Source: Luteimonas gilva (GTDB lineage: Bacteria > Pseudomonadota > Gammaproteobacteria > Xanthomonadales > Xanthomonadaceae). Taken from it: a stretch of DNA of 64,000 nucleotides. Positions 1-9,833 of this stretch are shown piece after piece (within the stretch, counting starts at the first letter, position 1; each line of letters starts with the position of its first letter). Below the pieces are notes generated by a model. That model had not been told where the DNA came from. It saw only the letters and a list, made by a program, of their open reading frames with translations, and made no database searches. Made by a program: the position numbers and the translations under genes. The stretch lies in NCBI RefSeq assembly GCF_005239095.1, contig NZ_SZUA01000001.1:1469049-1533048 (forward strand), given 5' to 3'.

Positions 1-44
1 ACTTCGTGCAGTTCACCTATAAGTTTGGCGGAAAGGCGCTCTAA
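1..44 (+). CDS. 3' end of an outer-membrane beta-barrel protein (probable TonB-dependent receptor), partial
   Basis: Only the last 13 codons are present, in the frame that begins at base 3 and ends with TAA at 42-44. The peptide ends FVQFTYKFGGKAL. Alternating aromatic and polar residues near the C-terminus are typical of the last strand of outer-membrane barrels, where BAM recognises the protein. The Oar-like receptor at 30671-33655 ends in a similar way. A strong terminator follows directly. The receptor assignment is an inference from 13 residues; any other barrel protein would fit. Confidence 0.5.
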   Translation, partial: FVQFTYKFGGKAL

Positions 45-61
45 TCAGTGATCCGCCCCCG

Positions 62-87
62 AACCTCCCGGCAACGGGAGGTTTTTT
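62..87 (+). terminator. Rho-independent terminator of the upstream barrel gene
   Basis: A 9-bp stem (AACCTCCCG pairing with CGGGAGGTT) closes a GCAA tetraloop and runs into a seven-T tract. It lies 18 bases after the TAA stop. Confidence 0.85.
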
Positions 88-102
88 TATGCCTTCGGCT
101 TG

Positions 103-270
103 TGTAGAGCGGAGCTCGCTCCGCTGCCGCCGCTGTTGGCTTCACCGCTCTAGCTTTGTAGAGCGGGGCTTGCCCCGCTGCTTTACGACCCGGAGCGGCA
201 AAAAAGCAGCGGAGCAAGCTCCGCTCTACACGAGCAGAAGCGAAGCAGCGGAGCAAGTCCCCGCTACCAA
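103..270. repeat. Cluster of four family-A palindromic repeats
   Basis: Four copies of a GTAGAGCGGAGCTTGCTCCG-type unit lie at about 104-127, 158-183, 204-229 and 244-266. The first two are direct and the last two inverted, so nested hairpins can form. The same unit recurs near 5590, 17865, 37976 and 54153. The layout resembles REP doublets (REPINs). No coding function is seen here. Confidence 0.8.
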
Positions 271-294
271 ACGAAGGCAGGCCGCAGGCGCGGG

Positions 295-1386
295 TCAGAC
301 GTTGAAGCGGAAGTGCAGCACGTCGCCTTCCTGGACGCGGTATTCCTTGCCTTCCAGGCGCAGGCGGCCGGCGTCGCGGGCGCCGGCTTCGCCCTTGTAC
401 TTGATGTAGTCGTCGTAGCCGATGGTTTCGGCGCGGATGAAGCCTTTTTCGAAATCGGTGTGGATCACGCCCGCGGCCTGCGGCGCGGTCGAGCCCGCCT
501 TCACCGTCCAAGCGCGCACTTCCTTTTCGCCGGCGGTGAAATAGGTCTGCAGGCCGAGCAGCTTGTAGGCGGCGCGGATCACCCGGTTCAAGCCTGGCTC
601 CTCCAGGCCCATGTCGTGCAGGAACGCATCGCGGTCGGCGTCGTCCAGCTGCGACAGTTCTTCTTCGATGGCGGCCGAGACCGGCACGACTTCCGCGCCC
701 TCGCCCGCCGCACGCTTGCGCACGGCTTCCAAGTGCGGGTTGTTCTCGAAGCCGTCTTCCAGCACGTTGGCCACGTACATCACCGGCTTCAGCGTCAGCA
801 AGAACAGATCGCGCAGCAGCGCCTTGTCGTCGTCCGACAGGGCCAGGCCGCGCGCCGGCTTGCCTTCGTCCAGGCCCGCACGCACGCGAGCGAGCACTTC
901 GACGCGGGCCTTCGCATCCTTGTCGCCGGTCTTGGCCGAACGCTCGGCGCGCTGCAGCGCCTTGTCCACCGATTCCAGATCGGCCAGCGCCAGTTCGGTG
1001 TCGATGGTGTCGATGTCGGCGATCGGATCGACCTTGTTGTTGACGTGGATCACGTCCGGATTCTCGAAGCAACGCACCACGTGGGTGATCGCGTCCACTT
1101 CGCGGATGTGGGCCAGGAACTTGTTGCCCAGGCCTTCGCCGCTGGCCGCGCCAGCGACCAAGCCGGCGATGTCGACGAACTCGACCGCGGTCGGGATCAC
1201 CTTCAGCGGCTTGGCGATGCCGGCCAGCGCGTTCAGGCGCGGATCGGGCACGGGCACCACACCGACGTTCGGCTCGATCGTGCAGAACGGGAAGTTGGCC
1301 GCGGCGATGCCCGCTTTGGTCAGCGCGTTGAACAGGGTCGACTTGCCGACGTTAGGCAGGCCGACGATGCCGCATTTGATGCCCAT
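295..1386 (-). CDS. ychF: Redox-regulated ribosome-associated ATPase/GTPase YchF (OLA1 family)
   Basis: YchF is an Obg-family P-loop NTPase that prefers ATP, binds ribosomes and is linked to oxidative-stress responses. The 363-aa protein has the family's usual length. It opens with the G1 P-loop GLPNVGKST (about residues 8-16), then a DIAGLV G3 motif, the helical coiled-coil insert, and a C-terminal TGS domain rich in basic residues that ends [12 protein letters not shown] is at 1384-1386. It lies downstream of pth on the same strand, separated by a family-C repeat, which is the standard pth-ychF order. Confidence 0.97.
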   Translation of the reverse strand: MGIKCGIVGLPNVGKSTLFNALTKAGIAAANFPFCTIEPNVGVVPVPDPRLNALAGIAKPLKVIPTAVEFVDIAGLVAGAASGEGLGNKFLAHIREVDAITHVVRCFENPDVIHVNNKVDPIADIDTIDTELALADLESVDKALQRAERSAKTGDKDAKARVEVLARVRAGLDEGKPARGLALSDDDKALLRDLFLLTLKPVMYVANVLEDGFENNPHLEAVRKRAAGEGAEVVPVSAAIEEELSQLDDADRDAFLHDMGLEEPGLNRVIRAAYKLLGLQTYFTAGEKEVRAWTVKAGSTAPQAAGVIHTDFEKGFIRAETIGYDDYIKYKGEAGARDAGRLRLEGKEYRVQEGDVLHFRFNV

Positions 1387-1432
1387 GATTTCAGAATCCG
1401 AAAATGAAGAAGCTTTGTCGCTTTGCTTTTTC

Positions 1433-1510
1433 GTAGAGTCGAGCCTGCTCGACTGCTTTTCCGCCCTGAGTCGGTGAAGATCAAGAGCAGTCGAGCAGGC
1501 TCGACTCTAC
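1433..1510. repeat. Family-C inverted repeat pair
   Basis: GTAGAGTCGAGCCTGCTCGA at 1433 is repeated in inverted orientation ending at 1510, with about 25 bases between the arms. Each arm is itself palindromic. The element lies between pth and ychF, and a second copy is at 26650-26738. Confidence 0.85.
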
Positions 1511-1524
1511 GAAAGCGAAAGCGG

Positions 1525-2109
1525 TTATTCCTTGGTGGTGTGCAGGCGCTTCATCGCCTCGTTGAAATCGCCGGACACCGCCAGCGGCAAAACGTCGATC
1601 GCGGCGTCGATCGCCCGATCGATCGAAATCTGGTCGTCCTTGCCCGGACCGCCCTTCAGCAGCCAGGGCGTGACCTTATCCTTGTTGCCGGGATGGCCGA
1701 TGCCGATGCGCAAACGGTGGAACTTGCCGTGGCCCAGCATGGCCATGGTGTCGCGCACGCCGTTCTGGCCGCCGTGGCCGCCGTCGAACTTCAGGCGCGC
1801 GATGCCCGGCGCCAGATCCAGTTCGTCGTGCGCCACCAGGCACTCTTCCGGCTCGATTTTCCAGAAGCGCAACGCGGCGCCGATCGACTTACCCGACAGG
1901 TTCATGTACGTCGAAGGCTTCAGCAGCCACACCGAACGGCCGGCGATCTCCGCCTTCGCGGTCTCGCCGAACAATTTGGCGTCCACCGAAAAACGCGCGC
2001 CGGTCTTTTCGGCCAGCGCGTCGACGAACCAGAATCCGGCGTTGTGCCGGGTCCTGACATGTTCCGGCCCCGGATTGCCGAGGCCGACGATGAGGCGCAA
2101 ACCCGCCAT
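1525..2109 (-). CDS. pth: Peptidyl-tRNA hydrolase
   Basis: Pth cleaves the ester bond of peptidyl-tRNAs released prematurely from ribosomes, which recycles tRNA. The 194-aa protein has the family's normal length. The N-terminus GLGNPGPEHVRTRHNAGF carries the substrate-binding Asn and the catalytic His. Downstream, HDELDL supplies the catalytic Asp and GGHGGQNG is the conserved loop. ATG is at 2107-2109. It follows rplY on the same strand, a very common arrangement (prs-rplY-pth-ychF). Confidence 0.98.
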   Translation of the reverse strand: MAGLRLIVGLGNPGPEHVRTRHNAGFWFVDALAEKTGARFSVDAKLFGETAKAEIAGRSVWLLKPSTYMNLSGKSIGAALRFWKIEPEECLVAHDELDLAPGIARLKFDGGHGGQNGVRDTMAMLGHGKFHRLRIGIGHPGNKDKVTPWLLKGGPGKDDQISIDRAIDAAIDVLPLAVSGDFNEAMKRLHTTKE

Positions 2110-2137
2110 AGTTCAACCGTTGTCCCGAAAGAAGCGA

Positions 2138-2159
2138 GGGACCTGCGCGAGCAGGTCCC
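2138..2159 (-). terminator. Hairpin between rplY and pth
   Basis: A perfect 9-bp stem (GGGACCTGC with GCAGGTCCC) around a 4-base loop lies between the rplY stop and the pth start. On the minus strand it is followed by a broken T-rich stretch, so it may be a partial terminator or attenuator that tunes pth relative to rplY. Confidence 0.45.
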
Positions 2160-2195
2160 CCGTTGGCACGAAGAACGAAAGCCGCGATGCGGCGA

Positions 2196-2867
2196 TCACT
2201 CCTTGTCGCCGCCCTCTTCGTCGTCGGAGACCTTCGCGGCCGGCACTTCGGCCGAAGCCTCGCCTTCCGGAGCCTCTTCCGCTTCTTCCTTGACGAAGCG
2301 CGCCACGACCACCGCCACGTCGTGGTCGGCGCCGAGCTTGAGCTCCGGCACTTCCACGCCCGCCGGCAGCTTGATCTCGGACAGGTGCACGGTGTCGCCG
2401 ACCTTCAGGTCGGACAGGTCGACTTCGATGAACTCCGGCAGGTCCTTCGGCAGGCAGCTGATCTGCAGTTCGGTCAACTCGTGGGTCACGGCGACATCGG
2501 CGGCCTTGCCGGCCGGCGACTTGTCTTCGTTGATGAAGTGCAGCGGCACGGCCACGCGGATCGCTTCGTTGGCGCTGACCCGCTGGAAGTCCATGTGCAT
2601 GATGATCTGCTTGTACGGGTGGCGCTGCATATCGCGCAGCAGCACCTGCTCGGCCTTGCCGTCGACTTCCAGGGTCAGGATCGACGAGTAGAACCACTCG
2701 TTCTGGCTGGCCAGCCAGGTCTTCTCGTGCTCGAGCTGGATGCTCTTGGGATCGGCGTGGCCGCCGTAGACCACGGCCGGGATCTTGCCGGCGCGACGCA
2801 GGCGGCGGCTCGCACCCTTGCCCTCGTCGCCGCGCGCGGCAGCTGCGATTTTATGTTCGGTAGCCAT
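2196..2867 (-). CDS. rplY: 50S ribosomal protein L25 / general stress protein Ctc
   Basis: L25 binds 5S rRNA in the central protuberance. This 223-aa protein is the long Ctc/TL5 form: an N-terminal L25 domain (about 1-95) followed by the beta-rich TL5 domain and an acidic tail of about 25 residues rich in Glu and Asp. I chose the ATG at 2865-2867 (MATEHKIAAA). A GTG nine bases upstream is possible but sits too close to the purine-rich GAGAGTGAG stretch that should act as ribosome-binding site. It lies between prs and pth on the same strand. Confidence 0.95.
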   Translation of the reverse strand: MATEHKIAAAARGDEGKGASRRLRRAGKIPAVVYGGHADPKSIQLEHEKTWLASQNEWFYSSILTLEVDGKAEQVLLRDMQRHPYKQIIMHMDFQRVSANEAIRVAVPLHFINEDKSPAGKAADVAVTHELTELQISCLPKDLPEFIEVDLSDLKVGDTVHLSEIKLPAGVEVPELKLGADHDVAVVVARFVKEEAEEAPEGEASAEVPAAKVSDDEEGGDKE

Positions 2868-2969
2868 TCTATTCACTCACTCTCTAGCGTTGATGCCGCC
2901 TCGCGGCGGCTTTGGACGACTCTTCCGCGACCAGAAGAGCCGTATCGGAAGGCTTGCGCCTTCCTAATC

Positions 2970-3929
2970 TCAATCCACGTACAGCGAACTCACCGATTCG
3001 CCGAACGCGATGCGCCGGATGGTCTCGGCCAGCAGTTCCGCCACGCTGAGCTGGCGGATCTTCTTGCAGGCCCTGGCCGTTTCCGACAGCGGGATCGTGT
3101 CGGTCACCACCAGTTCGTCCAATTCCGAACCGTTCAAATTGTCGATCGCCGCGCCCGACAGCACCGGATGGGTGCAGTACGCGACCACCTTGATCGCGCC
3201 CTGCGCCTTCAGCGCCGCCGCCGCCGCGCACAAGGTGCCGGCGGTGTCGACGATGTCGTCGACTAGCACGCAGGTCTTGCCCGACACATCGCCGATGATG
3301 TTCATCACCGTCGCGACGTTGGCCTTCGGCCGGCGCTTGTCGATGATGGCCAGGTCGGCATCGTCGAGGCGCTTGGCGATGGCTCGGGCGCGGACCACAC
3401 CGCCCACGTCCGGCGAGACCACGATCAGGTTGTCGGTGCCGTGCGCGCGCCAGACGTCGGCGAGCAGCAGCGGCGACCCGTACACGTTGTCGACCGGGAT
3501 GTCGAAGAACGCTTGGATCTGTTCGGCGTGCAGATCGATGGTCAGCACCCGGTCGGTGCCCACCGTCGAGAACATCTGCGCCGCCACTTTCGCCGTGATC
3601 GGCACTCGCGCCGAACGCGGCCGCCGATCCTGCCGCGCATAGCCGAAATACGGCACCACCGCGGTGACCTTGTTGGCCGAGGCGCGCTTCAGCGCGTCCA
3701 CCAGCACCAACAATTCGATCAGGTTCTCCGCGCTGGGCGCGCAGGTCGGCTGGATCACGAACACTTCCTGGCCGCGGACGTTTTCCTCGATCTCGATCTG
3801 CACCTCGCCATCGGAGAACCGCCCGACCAGCGCCTTGCCCATCCGGATGCCGAGCTCTCGACACACCGACTGCGCCAGCGGCCGGTTCGCGTTGCCGCTG
3901 AACACCAGCAGGTTCCGATCGTCTTGCAT
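2970..3929 (-). CDS. prs: Ribose-phosphate pyrophosphokinase (PRPP synthetase)
   Basis: The enzyme makes PRPP from ribose 5-phosphate and ATP for purine, pyrimidine, histidine, tryptophan and NAD synthesis. The 319-aa product is a typical class I enzyme. It has the regulatory-flexible signature [17 protein letters not shown] and the PRPP-binding loop [12 protein letters not shown] near the C-terminal third. The ATG at 3927-3929 (MQDDRNLL) has GGAG about seven bases upstream; upstream extension would run into the tRNA gene. tRNA-Gln lies 32 bases upstream on the same strand, so the two may be co-transcribed. Confidence 0.98.
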   Translation of the reverse strand: MQDDRNLLVFSGNANRPLAQSVCRELGIRMGKALVGRFSDGEVQIEIEENVRGQEVFVIQPTCAPSAENLIELLVLVDALKRASANKVTAVVPYFGYARQDRRPRSARVPITAKVAAQMFSTVGTDRVLTIDLHAEQIQAFFDIPVDNVYGSPLLLADVWRAHGTDNLIVVSPDVGGVVRARAIAKRLDDADLAIIDKRRPKANVATVMNIIGDVSGKTCVLVDDIVDTAGTLCAAAAALKAQGAIKVVAYCTHPVLSGAAIDNLNGSELDELVVTDTIPLSETARACKKIRQLSVAELLAETIRRIAFGESVSSLYVD

Positions 3930-3961
3930 GTGTTGCTCCGCTCGCTCTGACCGTTGCGGGA

Positions 3962-4038
3962 TGGCAGGGGCGGTAGGATTCGAACCTACGAATGCCAGGA
4001 TCAAAACCTGGTGCCTTGGGCCTCTTGGCGACGCCCCT
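3962..4038 (-). tRNA. tRNA-Gln (anticodon TTG)
   Basis: The minus strand folds into a full cloverleaf. The acceptor stem is AGGGGCG paired with CGCCCCT. The anticodon arm is CCAGG-TTTTGAT-CCTGG with anticodon TTG. The T-arm is GTAGG-TTCGAAT-CCTAC. The discriminator is G73, and the 3' CCA is encoded. It sits between ispE and prs. Confidence 0.97.
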
Positions 4039-4042
4039 GCGG

Positions 4043-4900
4043 TTACCTGGTTTCGAGCGTCCGATGCAGCGGCGATCGCGAAGCGCCTTGCGCGATCCAA
4101 CCATTCAGGCCCGGCGGCAATGCCGCCAGCCCGGCCTCGGCCGAAACGCGATCGACGAATTCCACGAAACAGCCGCTGCCCGACCCGGTCAAACGCGGCT
4201 CGCCGATCTGCGCCAAAGCCTGGAACGCGGCCTCCACGGCCGGTTCGCGGCGGCGCAGCACCGGCTCGAACGCATTGCCGAGCGGAGCACCCGAAACGAA
4301 GTCGGATATTGTCGCGGGCGGCGAATCGCGCGTCAATTCAGGGGCTTGGAATAATGGGCCGGTGGCGGCGTGGACGCCCGGATCGGCCAGCAAATACCAG
4401 GCCGGCGGCAGCTCGACCGGGGTCAGGATTTCGCCCACGCCCTCGGCCCAAGCGTTCTCGCCGCGGACGAAGACCGGCACATCGGCGCCCAAGCGCAAGC
4501 CCAAGTCCGCCAGCCGCTGGAACTCCCAGTTCAGGCCCCACAGCCGGTTCAGCGCCACCAGAACGGTGGCCGCATCCGACGATCCGCCGCCCAAACCGGC
4601 TCCGGTCGGAATGCGCTTTTCGACGACGATATCGGCACCTGGGCCGCCATTCGCTTCATTTCTTAGCAAAACGGCCGCACGCACCGCGAGATCGTCCCGC
4701 TCGGCGACACCGGGCGCGCCCTGACCGTGACGGACGATCCGGCCGTCGTCGCGCACCCGCAGCCGCACCGTGTCGCCCCACTCCAGGAGACGGAAGAGGG
4801 TCTGCAAGCGGTGGTAGCCGTCGGGCCGACGGCCGACGATGCGCAGGAACAGATTGAGCTTGGCCGGAGCCGGCCAGGCGGACCAGTCGGCCGGGCTCAT
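4043..4900 (-). CDS. ispE: 4-diphosphocytidyl-2-C-methyl-D-erythritol kinase
   Basis: IspE phosphorylates CDP-methylerythritol in the MEP pathway to isoprenoid precursors. The 285-aa protein belongs to the GHMP kinases. The N-terminal [21 protein letters not shown] is the substrate-binding region, and [14 protein letters not shown] is the glycine-rich ATP loop. The C-terminal SGSGCFVEF is motif 3. The ATG at 4898-4900 overlaps the lolB stop (ATGA), so the two are translationally coupled. The order lolB-ispE-tRNA-Gln-prs is standard in gammaproteobacteria. Confidence 0.97.
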   Translation of the reverse strand: MSPADWSAWPAPAKLNLFLRIVGRRPDGYHRLQTLFRLLEWGDTVRLRVRDDGRIVRHGQGAPGVAERDDLAVRAAVLLRNEANGGPGADIVVEKRIPTGAGLGGGSSDAATVLVALNRLWGLNWEFQRLADLGLRLGADVPVFVRGENAWAEGVGEILTPVELPPAWYLLADPGVHAATGPLFQAPELTRDSPPATISDFVSGAPLGNAFEPVLRRREPAVEAAFQALAQIGEPRLTGSGSGCFVEFVDRVSAEAGLAALPPGLNGWIAQGASRSPLHRTLETR

Positions 4901-5553
4901 GGCGCGGCGGCGCCTTCCCAGCGGTCGACGACCAGCCGGACCCGGGCCTGGCCGCGCTCCGCGTTGAGGCGGGTCGGCAGCGCCGCGCCCGTTTCGCCTG
5001 CGGCTTGCCAGGCGTTGTAGTCGACGGTCCAGCCGCCTTGTTCCAGCCTCGCCAAGCGGCCGTCGGCGGCATAAGAAAGCGTCGCCGCGCCGAACGCGCC
5101 TTCGTCCGCGCGCGCGCCGCGCACCCAGGACGACAATGCCGCCACCGGAATTTCCCAGCCGGTGGTTTCGCGCAACAGCGTTTGCGCGTCGCTGCCGCTG
5201 CGCGGGCCGCCTTCCAGGCCCTCGATGCGCGCGGAGCCGGCGTCCCCGCTCAATCGCCAGCTCTGCCGGGTCACCGGCGCGCTCAACGCGACTTCGTAGT
5301 TCGCGCCGCGTTGCGACCATTCGATGCCGCCGCTGCCGCCGTTGCGTCCGTTCGACAACGCCACCCGGCCCTGCAGCGCCCAATCGGGCATCGCGGCGAT
5401 CGCGGTTTCGCGCGCCTGTTGTTGCGCTTGCGCCTGCGCGAGCTCTTGCGCCGACAGCGCGGGCAAAGGCTCGCGCACCATGCGCGCGGGCGCGCAAGCG
5501 CACAAAGCAGCAACCAACGCGAAGCCCGCGATTTTTTGCAGATGCGAATTCAT
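4897..5553 (-). CDS. lolB: Outer-membrane lipoprotein receptor LolB
   Basis: LolB accepts lipoproteins from periplasmic LolA and inserts them in the outer membrane. The 218-aa precursor has a short signal peptide ending in the lipobox LCAC, with Cys20 as the probable lipidated residue. [10 protein letters not shown] and the IEWSQRG strand are typical LolB barrel segments. The stop overlaps the ispE start. The only convincing start, ATG at 5551-5553, lies inside one arm of a long inverted repeat, which is unusual and could hide the start codon in the mRNA. Identification relies mainly on context plus the lipobox and length. Confidence 0.9.
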   Translation of the reverse strand: MNSHLQKIAGFALVAALCACAPARMVREPLPALSAQELAQAQAQQQARETAIAAMPDWALQGRVALSNGRNGGSGGIEWSQRGANYEVALSAPVTRQSWRLSGDAGSARIEGLEGGPRSGSDAQTLLRETTGWEIPVAALSSWVRGARADEGAFGAATLSYAADGRLARLEQGGWTVDYNAWQAAGETGAALPTRLNAERGQARVRLVVDRWEGAAAP

Positions 5554-5696
5554 TCGCACGCTTTTGCCGTCGCCCTGGGACCCGCTCTGTAGAGCGGAGC
5601 TTGCTCCGCTGCTTTTCATCGATGACCGGTTGGGCAAAAGCAGCGGAGCAAGCTCCGCTCTACAAAGCCGAGGCAAAAGCGTGCGAATGAATTCGC
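5545..5696. repeat. Nested inverted repeat: 25-bp outer arms around a family-A pair
   Basis: An outer pair (GCGAATTCATTCGCACGC at 5545 and its reverse complement ending at 5696) extends for 25 bp and encloses a family-A pair at 5589-5616 and 5637-5663. The outer left arm includes the lolB start codon. The whole element fills the gap between the TPR gene and lolB. Confidence 0.85.
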
Positions 5697-5718
5697 ACCT
5701 ACGAAGCGCCGGCACCTG

Positions 5719-7416
5719 CTAAGCCCCCGTCTTCGACAAAGCGCGCCGCAACGCGCGATTCTCCGGATCGAGCTTGCGCGCCTCGTCGAAATACCTGCGC
5801 GCCTCCTCCTTCTTGCCCAGCACCCACAGCACTTCGCCGACGTGCGCGGCGATTTCCGGGTCTTTCTGCAGAGTGAAGGCGCGACGCAACTGCACCAGCG
5901 CTTCCTCGTTGCGGCCGAGCCGATAGAGCACCCAGCCGTGGCTGTCGATGATCGCGGCGTTGCTCGGATCGGCGGCGCGGGCGCGGTCGATCAGCTCCAT
6001 CGCCTCGGCGTAGCGCGTGGTGCGGTCGGCCAGGGTGTAGCCGAGCGCGTTCAGCGCGGCCACGTTGTCCGGTTCGGCGACGAGTATCTTGCGCAGGTCC
6101 GCTTCGGCGCGGTCGATGCGGTCGCGGCGCTCCCAGGCCAGCGCACGCGCGTACAGCAGCGCGCCGTCGTCCGGGTAGGCGCCCAGGCCGCGCGCGAAGG
6201 CGGCCAGTTCGCCGGCATCGTCCTTGTCCTTGGCGCGCAATTCGGATTCGAGCAGATAAGCGTCGCGCTGCACGTCCTCGCCGGCGCCGGCGTCCGCTTG
6301 CAGCTTGCGCACTTCGGCGTAGGCCTCGTCCTTGCGGTCCAGCTGGTACAGCATGTTCGCCGAGCGCAAGCGCGCGACCCAGCGCTCCTGCCCGCCCGGA
6401 ACGCCGCGATACCACTCCAGCGCTTCGTCGTTGCGCTTCAGGAACTCGGCCATCTGGCCCAACAACAGGCGCCGCGAAGGATTCGGCTGCGCGCCCTGTT
6501 TGCGCAATTCGTCGTAGAGCTTGGTCAGCGCCGCCTTGTCCTCGGACTTGGCGAGCAGCGACGCGCGCAAGCCGTAACTGCGGTCGTCCTGCGGGCCTTG
6601 CGCCAGCACGTCCGCAGCGGCGACGCTGTCGCCGAGCAGATCGTATTCGGCGGCCATCGCGCGGCGGATGTCGGGGTCGCGCGCAGCCTGCGGCAACAGC
6701 TTGGCCAGCGCCTGCTTGGCCTCTTCGGTCTTGCCGGCCTCGCGCAACTGGCTGGCGCCGAGCAAGGCCACGCGCGGCTCGCCGGGGAAACGCTTGACCA
6801 CTTCGGCGACGATGCGTTCGGCCAGCGGCTCGTCGTCCAGCCGCTGCGCCAGGCCGCCGAAGGCCAGCCAGGCCTGCAGCTGGTTCGGGATCGCGTTGTC
6901 GTCGATCAACTGCCCCAACAAGCGCGCGCCCAGCTTCGGATCCTTGCCGCCGCTGCCGAGCGCGACGAAGGCGTGCGCCCAAGCCGTCTTGTCCGGATCG
7001 CGCAACAGCTCTTCCAACTGCTTGCGCGCGGCCGGGGCATCGCCGCGGCGCAGGGACAGCGTCGTTTCCGCGGCGCGGATCGCCAGCGAACGCGGCGATT
7101 GCTCGCGCCACAGCTTCAAGGCCTCGGCGGCGCGGGCGTCGTCGTTGGCCAACAGCGCGATGCGCGTGGCGCGCTCGGCCAGGCCGATGTCGCCGGAAGT
7201 GCGCGCCGCTTCCAAATACCAGCGCGCGGCATCCTTCAGCTGGCCGCTCTGCAGCGCGAATTCGCCGGCCATGACCGGTTCCAACGCGCCGTCCGACGGT
7301 TTGGCGGGCTTGGCCGCCATGGCCGGCGCGCCGAAGGCCAGCGACAGCGCCAAGACCCAGGCCAGTGGGCGTTTTCCGGGGGCCGTATGAAGGGAAAAAC
7401 GGGAGAAAGCGAGCAT
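5719..7416 (-). CDS. Periplasmic tetratricopeptide-repeat protein
   Basis: The 565-aa protein has an N-terminal signal peptide (PLAWVLALSLAFGAPAMAA) and is otherwise made of TPR-type helical repeats. The clearest repeats are in the last 200 residues, where LNALGYTLAD, DSHGWVLYRLGR and AEPDNVAAL show the expected spacing. TPR proteins are scaffolds, and no catalytic motif is visible. It starts the minus-strand run lolB-ispE and is divergent from hemA, a placement common in this family of bacteria. The specific partner is unknown. Confidence 0.9.
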   Translation of the reverse strand: MLAFSRFSLHTAPGKRPLAWVLALSLAFGAPAMAAKPAKPSDGALEPVMAGEFALQSGQLKDAARWYLEAARTSGDIGLAERATRIALLANDDARAAEALKLWREQSPRSLAIRAAETTLSLRRGDAPAARKQLEELLRDPDKTAWAHAFVALGSGGKDPKLGARLLGQLIDDNAIPNQLQAWLAFGGLAQRLDDEPLAERIVAEVVKRFPGEPRVALLGASQLREAGKTEEAKQALAKLLPQAARDPDIRRAMAAEYDLLGDSVAAADVLAQGPQDDRSYGLRASLLAKSEDKAALTKLYDELRKQGAQPNPSRRLLLGQMAEFLKRNDEALEWYRGVPGGQERWVARLRSANMLYQLDRKDEAYAEVRKLQADAGAGEDVQRDAYLLESELRAKDKDDAGELAAFARGLGAYPDDGALLYARALAWERRDRIDRAEADLRKILVAEPDNVAALNALGYTLADRTTRYAEAMELIDRARAADPSNAAIIDSHGWVLYRLGRNEEALVQLRRAFTLQKDPEIAAHVGEVLWVLGKKEEARRYFDEARKLDPENRALRRALSKTGA

Positions 7417-7483
7417 CGGGCGACCGGGCCGGTAAAATGGCGGCTGGGTAGTGAATAGCTAGCTTAATCGCAAGCCGCTGAAT

Positions 7484-8770
7484 ATGCCGTTGTACGCCTT
7501 GGGACTGAACCATCAGACCGCGCCGGTCAGCCTGCGCGAGCGGGTCGCTTTCGACGCCGCCGCCCTGCCCGCCGCGCTAGCGTCCCTGCACGCCTTGCCC
7601 GAGGTCCGCGAAGTGGCGCTGCTCTCCACCTGCAACCGCACCGAACTCTATGCCGTGGTCGACGACGACGGCGCCGGCGTGCGCGACTGGCTGGCGAGCC
7701 ATCCCGACGGCGGCCTGGATCTGCACGCGTATCTCTACGGCCATCGCGATCTGGACGCGGTGCGGCACCTGTTCCGCGTCGCCAGCGGATTGGATTCCCT
7801 GGTGCTGGGCGAACCGCAGATCCTGGGCCAAGTGAAGGAATCCTGGGCGGCGGCGCGCGCCGCGGGAACGCTCGGCAGCGGACTGGACCGTTTGTTCCAG
7901 CAAGCCTTCGCCACCGCCAAGCGCGCGCGCACCGACACCCGCATCGGCGCCCATCCGGTGTCGGTCGCCTCGGCCGCGGTGCGGCTGGCGCAGAACGCGT
8001 TCGCGCGGCTGGACGAGTCGACCGCCCTGCTGATCGGCGCCGGCGAAACCATCGAATTGGCCGCGCGCCATTTGAGCGAAGGCAAGGTCAAGCGCTTGTT
8101 GATCGCCAACCGCACCTTGGCCCACGCCCAAGACATCGCCTCGCGCCATGGCGGCGTCGCCTTGCCGCTGGCCGAATTGGACCGCCACTTGGCCGAAGCC
8201 GACCTGGTGCTGTCGGCCACCGCGAGCCGCGAAACGGTGGTGAAGACCGAACAGGTGCGCAGCGCCCTGGCTTCGCGCCGGCACCGGCCGATGCTGCTGC
8301 TCGACCTGGCCGTGCCGCGCGACATCGACGCCGACGTGGCGCAGCTGAAGGACGCCTTCCTCTACACCGTCGACGATCTGGAGCGCGCGGTCGAAGACAA
8401 CCGGCGCAGCCGCCGCGAAGCCGCAGCCGAAGCCGAAGCGATCGTCGACCTGCAAGCGGCGCGCTTCATGGAAGGCGTGATCGCCAGCACCCGCCACGCG
8501 CCGCTCAAGCGCCTGCGCGCGCACGGCGACAGCGCCCGCGCCGAAGCGCTGGCCAAGGCGCGCCGCGAATTGGCCGCAGGCGTCGACCCGAACGAAGTGC
8601 TCGACCTGCTGGCGCACACCTTGACCAACCGCTTGCTGCACGCGCCGACCGTGGCCTTGCGCGAAGCGGCGCTGGCCGGCGACGCCGAACTCGCGCGCGC
8701 AGCCGACAAATTGTTTCCTGCGCTGACGGAACGCGACCCGGAAGAAGATGCAAGCGAACCTGCGCCGTAA
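7484..8770 (+). CDS. hemA: Glutamyl-tRNA reductase
   Basis: HemA reduces glutamyl-tRNA(Glu) to glutamate-1-semialdehyde, the first committed step of C5-pathway haem synthesis. The 428-aa protein has the catalytic Cys50 in STCNRTELY, the [15 protein letters not shown] signature, a Rossmann segment [17 protein letters not shown] that binds NADPH, and a C-terminal dimerisation helix. The ATG at 7484 is divergent from the TPR gene across a 67-base gap. The 3' end overlaps prfA by 23 bases, so the pair is co-transcribed. Confidence 0.98.
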   Translation: MPLYALGLNHQTAPVSLRERVAFDAAALPAALASLHALPEVREVALLSTCNRTELYAVVDDDGAGVRDWLASHPDGGLDLHAYLYGHRDLDAVRHLFRVASGLDSLVLGEPQILGQVKESWAAARAAGTLGSGLDRLFQQAFATAKRARTDTRIGAHPVSVASAAVRLAQNAFARLDESTALLIGAGETIELAARHLSEGKVKRLLIANRTLAHAQDIASRHGGVALPLAELDRHLAEADLVLSATASRETVVKTEQVRSALASRRHRPMLLLDLAVPRDIDADVAQLKDAFLYTVDDLERAVEDNRRSRREAAAEAEAIVDLQAARFMEGVIASTRHAPLKRLRAHGDSARAEALAKARRELAAGVDPNEVLDLLAHTLTNRLLHAPTVALREAALAGDAELARAADKLFPALTERDPEEDASEPAP

Positions 8771-9833
8771 GCTCGAGGCCCTGGCCGAACGGCGCGAAGA
8801 GTTGGAACGGCTGCTGTCCGATCCGGCCACGATCGCCGACGCCGACCGTTTCCGAAGCTATTCGCGCGAATTCTCGCAGCTGGAACCCGTTTCCGCCGCG
8901 CTGGCGCGCGAAGCACAGGCGCGGCGCGACCTCGCGGCTGCCGAAGCGATGCGCGCCGATCCGGAAATGCGCGAATTGGCCGAAGAGGAAATCGCCGCGG
9001 CCAACGAACGCTTGATCGCGCTCGACGAAGAGTTGATGTCGCACCTGGTGCCCAAGGACGCACGCGACGACGGCGGCCTGTATTTGGAAGTGCGCGCCGG
9101 CACCGGCGGCGACGAAGCGGCGATCTTCGCCGGCGACTTGTTCCGCATGTACACGCGGTACGCCGAACGGCAAGGCTGGAAGGTGGAAGTCGAATCGGCC
9201 AGTCCGGGCGAGCGCGGCGGCTACAAGGAAATCATCGCCCGGGTCGAAGGCCGCGGCGCGTATTCGAAGCTGAAGTTCGAATCCGGCACGCATCGCGTGC
9301 AGCGCGTGCCGGAAACCGAATCGCAGGGCCGCATCCACACCTCGGCGGCGACGGTGGCGATCATCGCCGAAGAAACCAGCGACATCGACGTCGAGATCAA
9401 TCCCGCCGATCTGAAGGTCGACACCTTCCGCTCCTCCGGCGCGGGCGGCCAGCACGTCAACAAGACCGAATCGGCGATCCGCATCACCCACGTGCCCAGC
9501 GGCGTGGTCGTGGAAAGCCAAACCGAACGCTCGCAGCATGCCAATCGCGACAAAGCGATGAAAAGACTGAGGGCCACTTTGGTCGAAACCGAGATCGCCA
9601 AACGCGAAGCCGCGCAAGCTAAAGACCGTAAATTGCAGGTCGGAAGCGGCGACCGCAGCCAGCGCATCCGCACCTACAACTATCCTCAGGGCCGCATCAC
9701 CGACCATCGCGTCGAAGGCTTGACGTTGTACGATCTGCCGAACGTGCTCGAAGGCGATCTCGATGCGCTCATCGAACGATTGAGCCGCGAGCACCAAGCC
9801 GACGAACTCGCCCGCATGACCGAGGCCGCATGA
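8748..9833 (+). CDS. prfA: Peptide chain release factor 1
   Basis: RF1 recognises UAA and UAG stop codons and triggers hydrolysis of peptidyl-tRNA. The 361-aa product has the family's normal length. The GGQ catalytic motif ([13 protein letters not shown]) is at residues 233-235, and the anticodon-like region lies before it. Its start is inside hemA, the usual hemA-prfA arrangement. The methyltransferase PrmC, which often follows directly, is instead at 46647-47486. The stop overlaps the GNAT gene start (ATGA). Confidence 0.98.
   Translation: MQANLRRKLEALAERREELERLLSDPATIADADRFRSYSREFSQLEPVSAALAREAQARRDLAAAEAMRADPEMRELAEEEIAAANERLIALDEELMSHLVPKDARDDGGLYLEVRAGTGGDEAAIFAGDLFRMYTRYAERQGWKVEVESASPGERGGYKEIIARVEGRGAYSKLKFESGTHRVQRVPETESQGRIHTSAATVAIIAEETSDIDVEINPADLKVDTFRSSGAGGQHVNKTESAIRITHVPSGVVVESQTERSQHANRDKAMKRLRATLVETEIAKREAAQAKDRKLQVGSGDRSQRIRTYNYPQGRITDHRVEGLTLYDLPNVLEGDLDALIERLSREHQADELARMTEAA

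Noticed and set aside
89-409. Plus-strand open frame over the first repeat cluster
   Set aside because: It consists of repeat sequence and the antisense of ychF.
7417-7483. TAAAAT at 7433 as a -10 box for hemA
   Set aside because: No fitting -35 box is present at the right distance, so the promoter cannot be placed.
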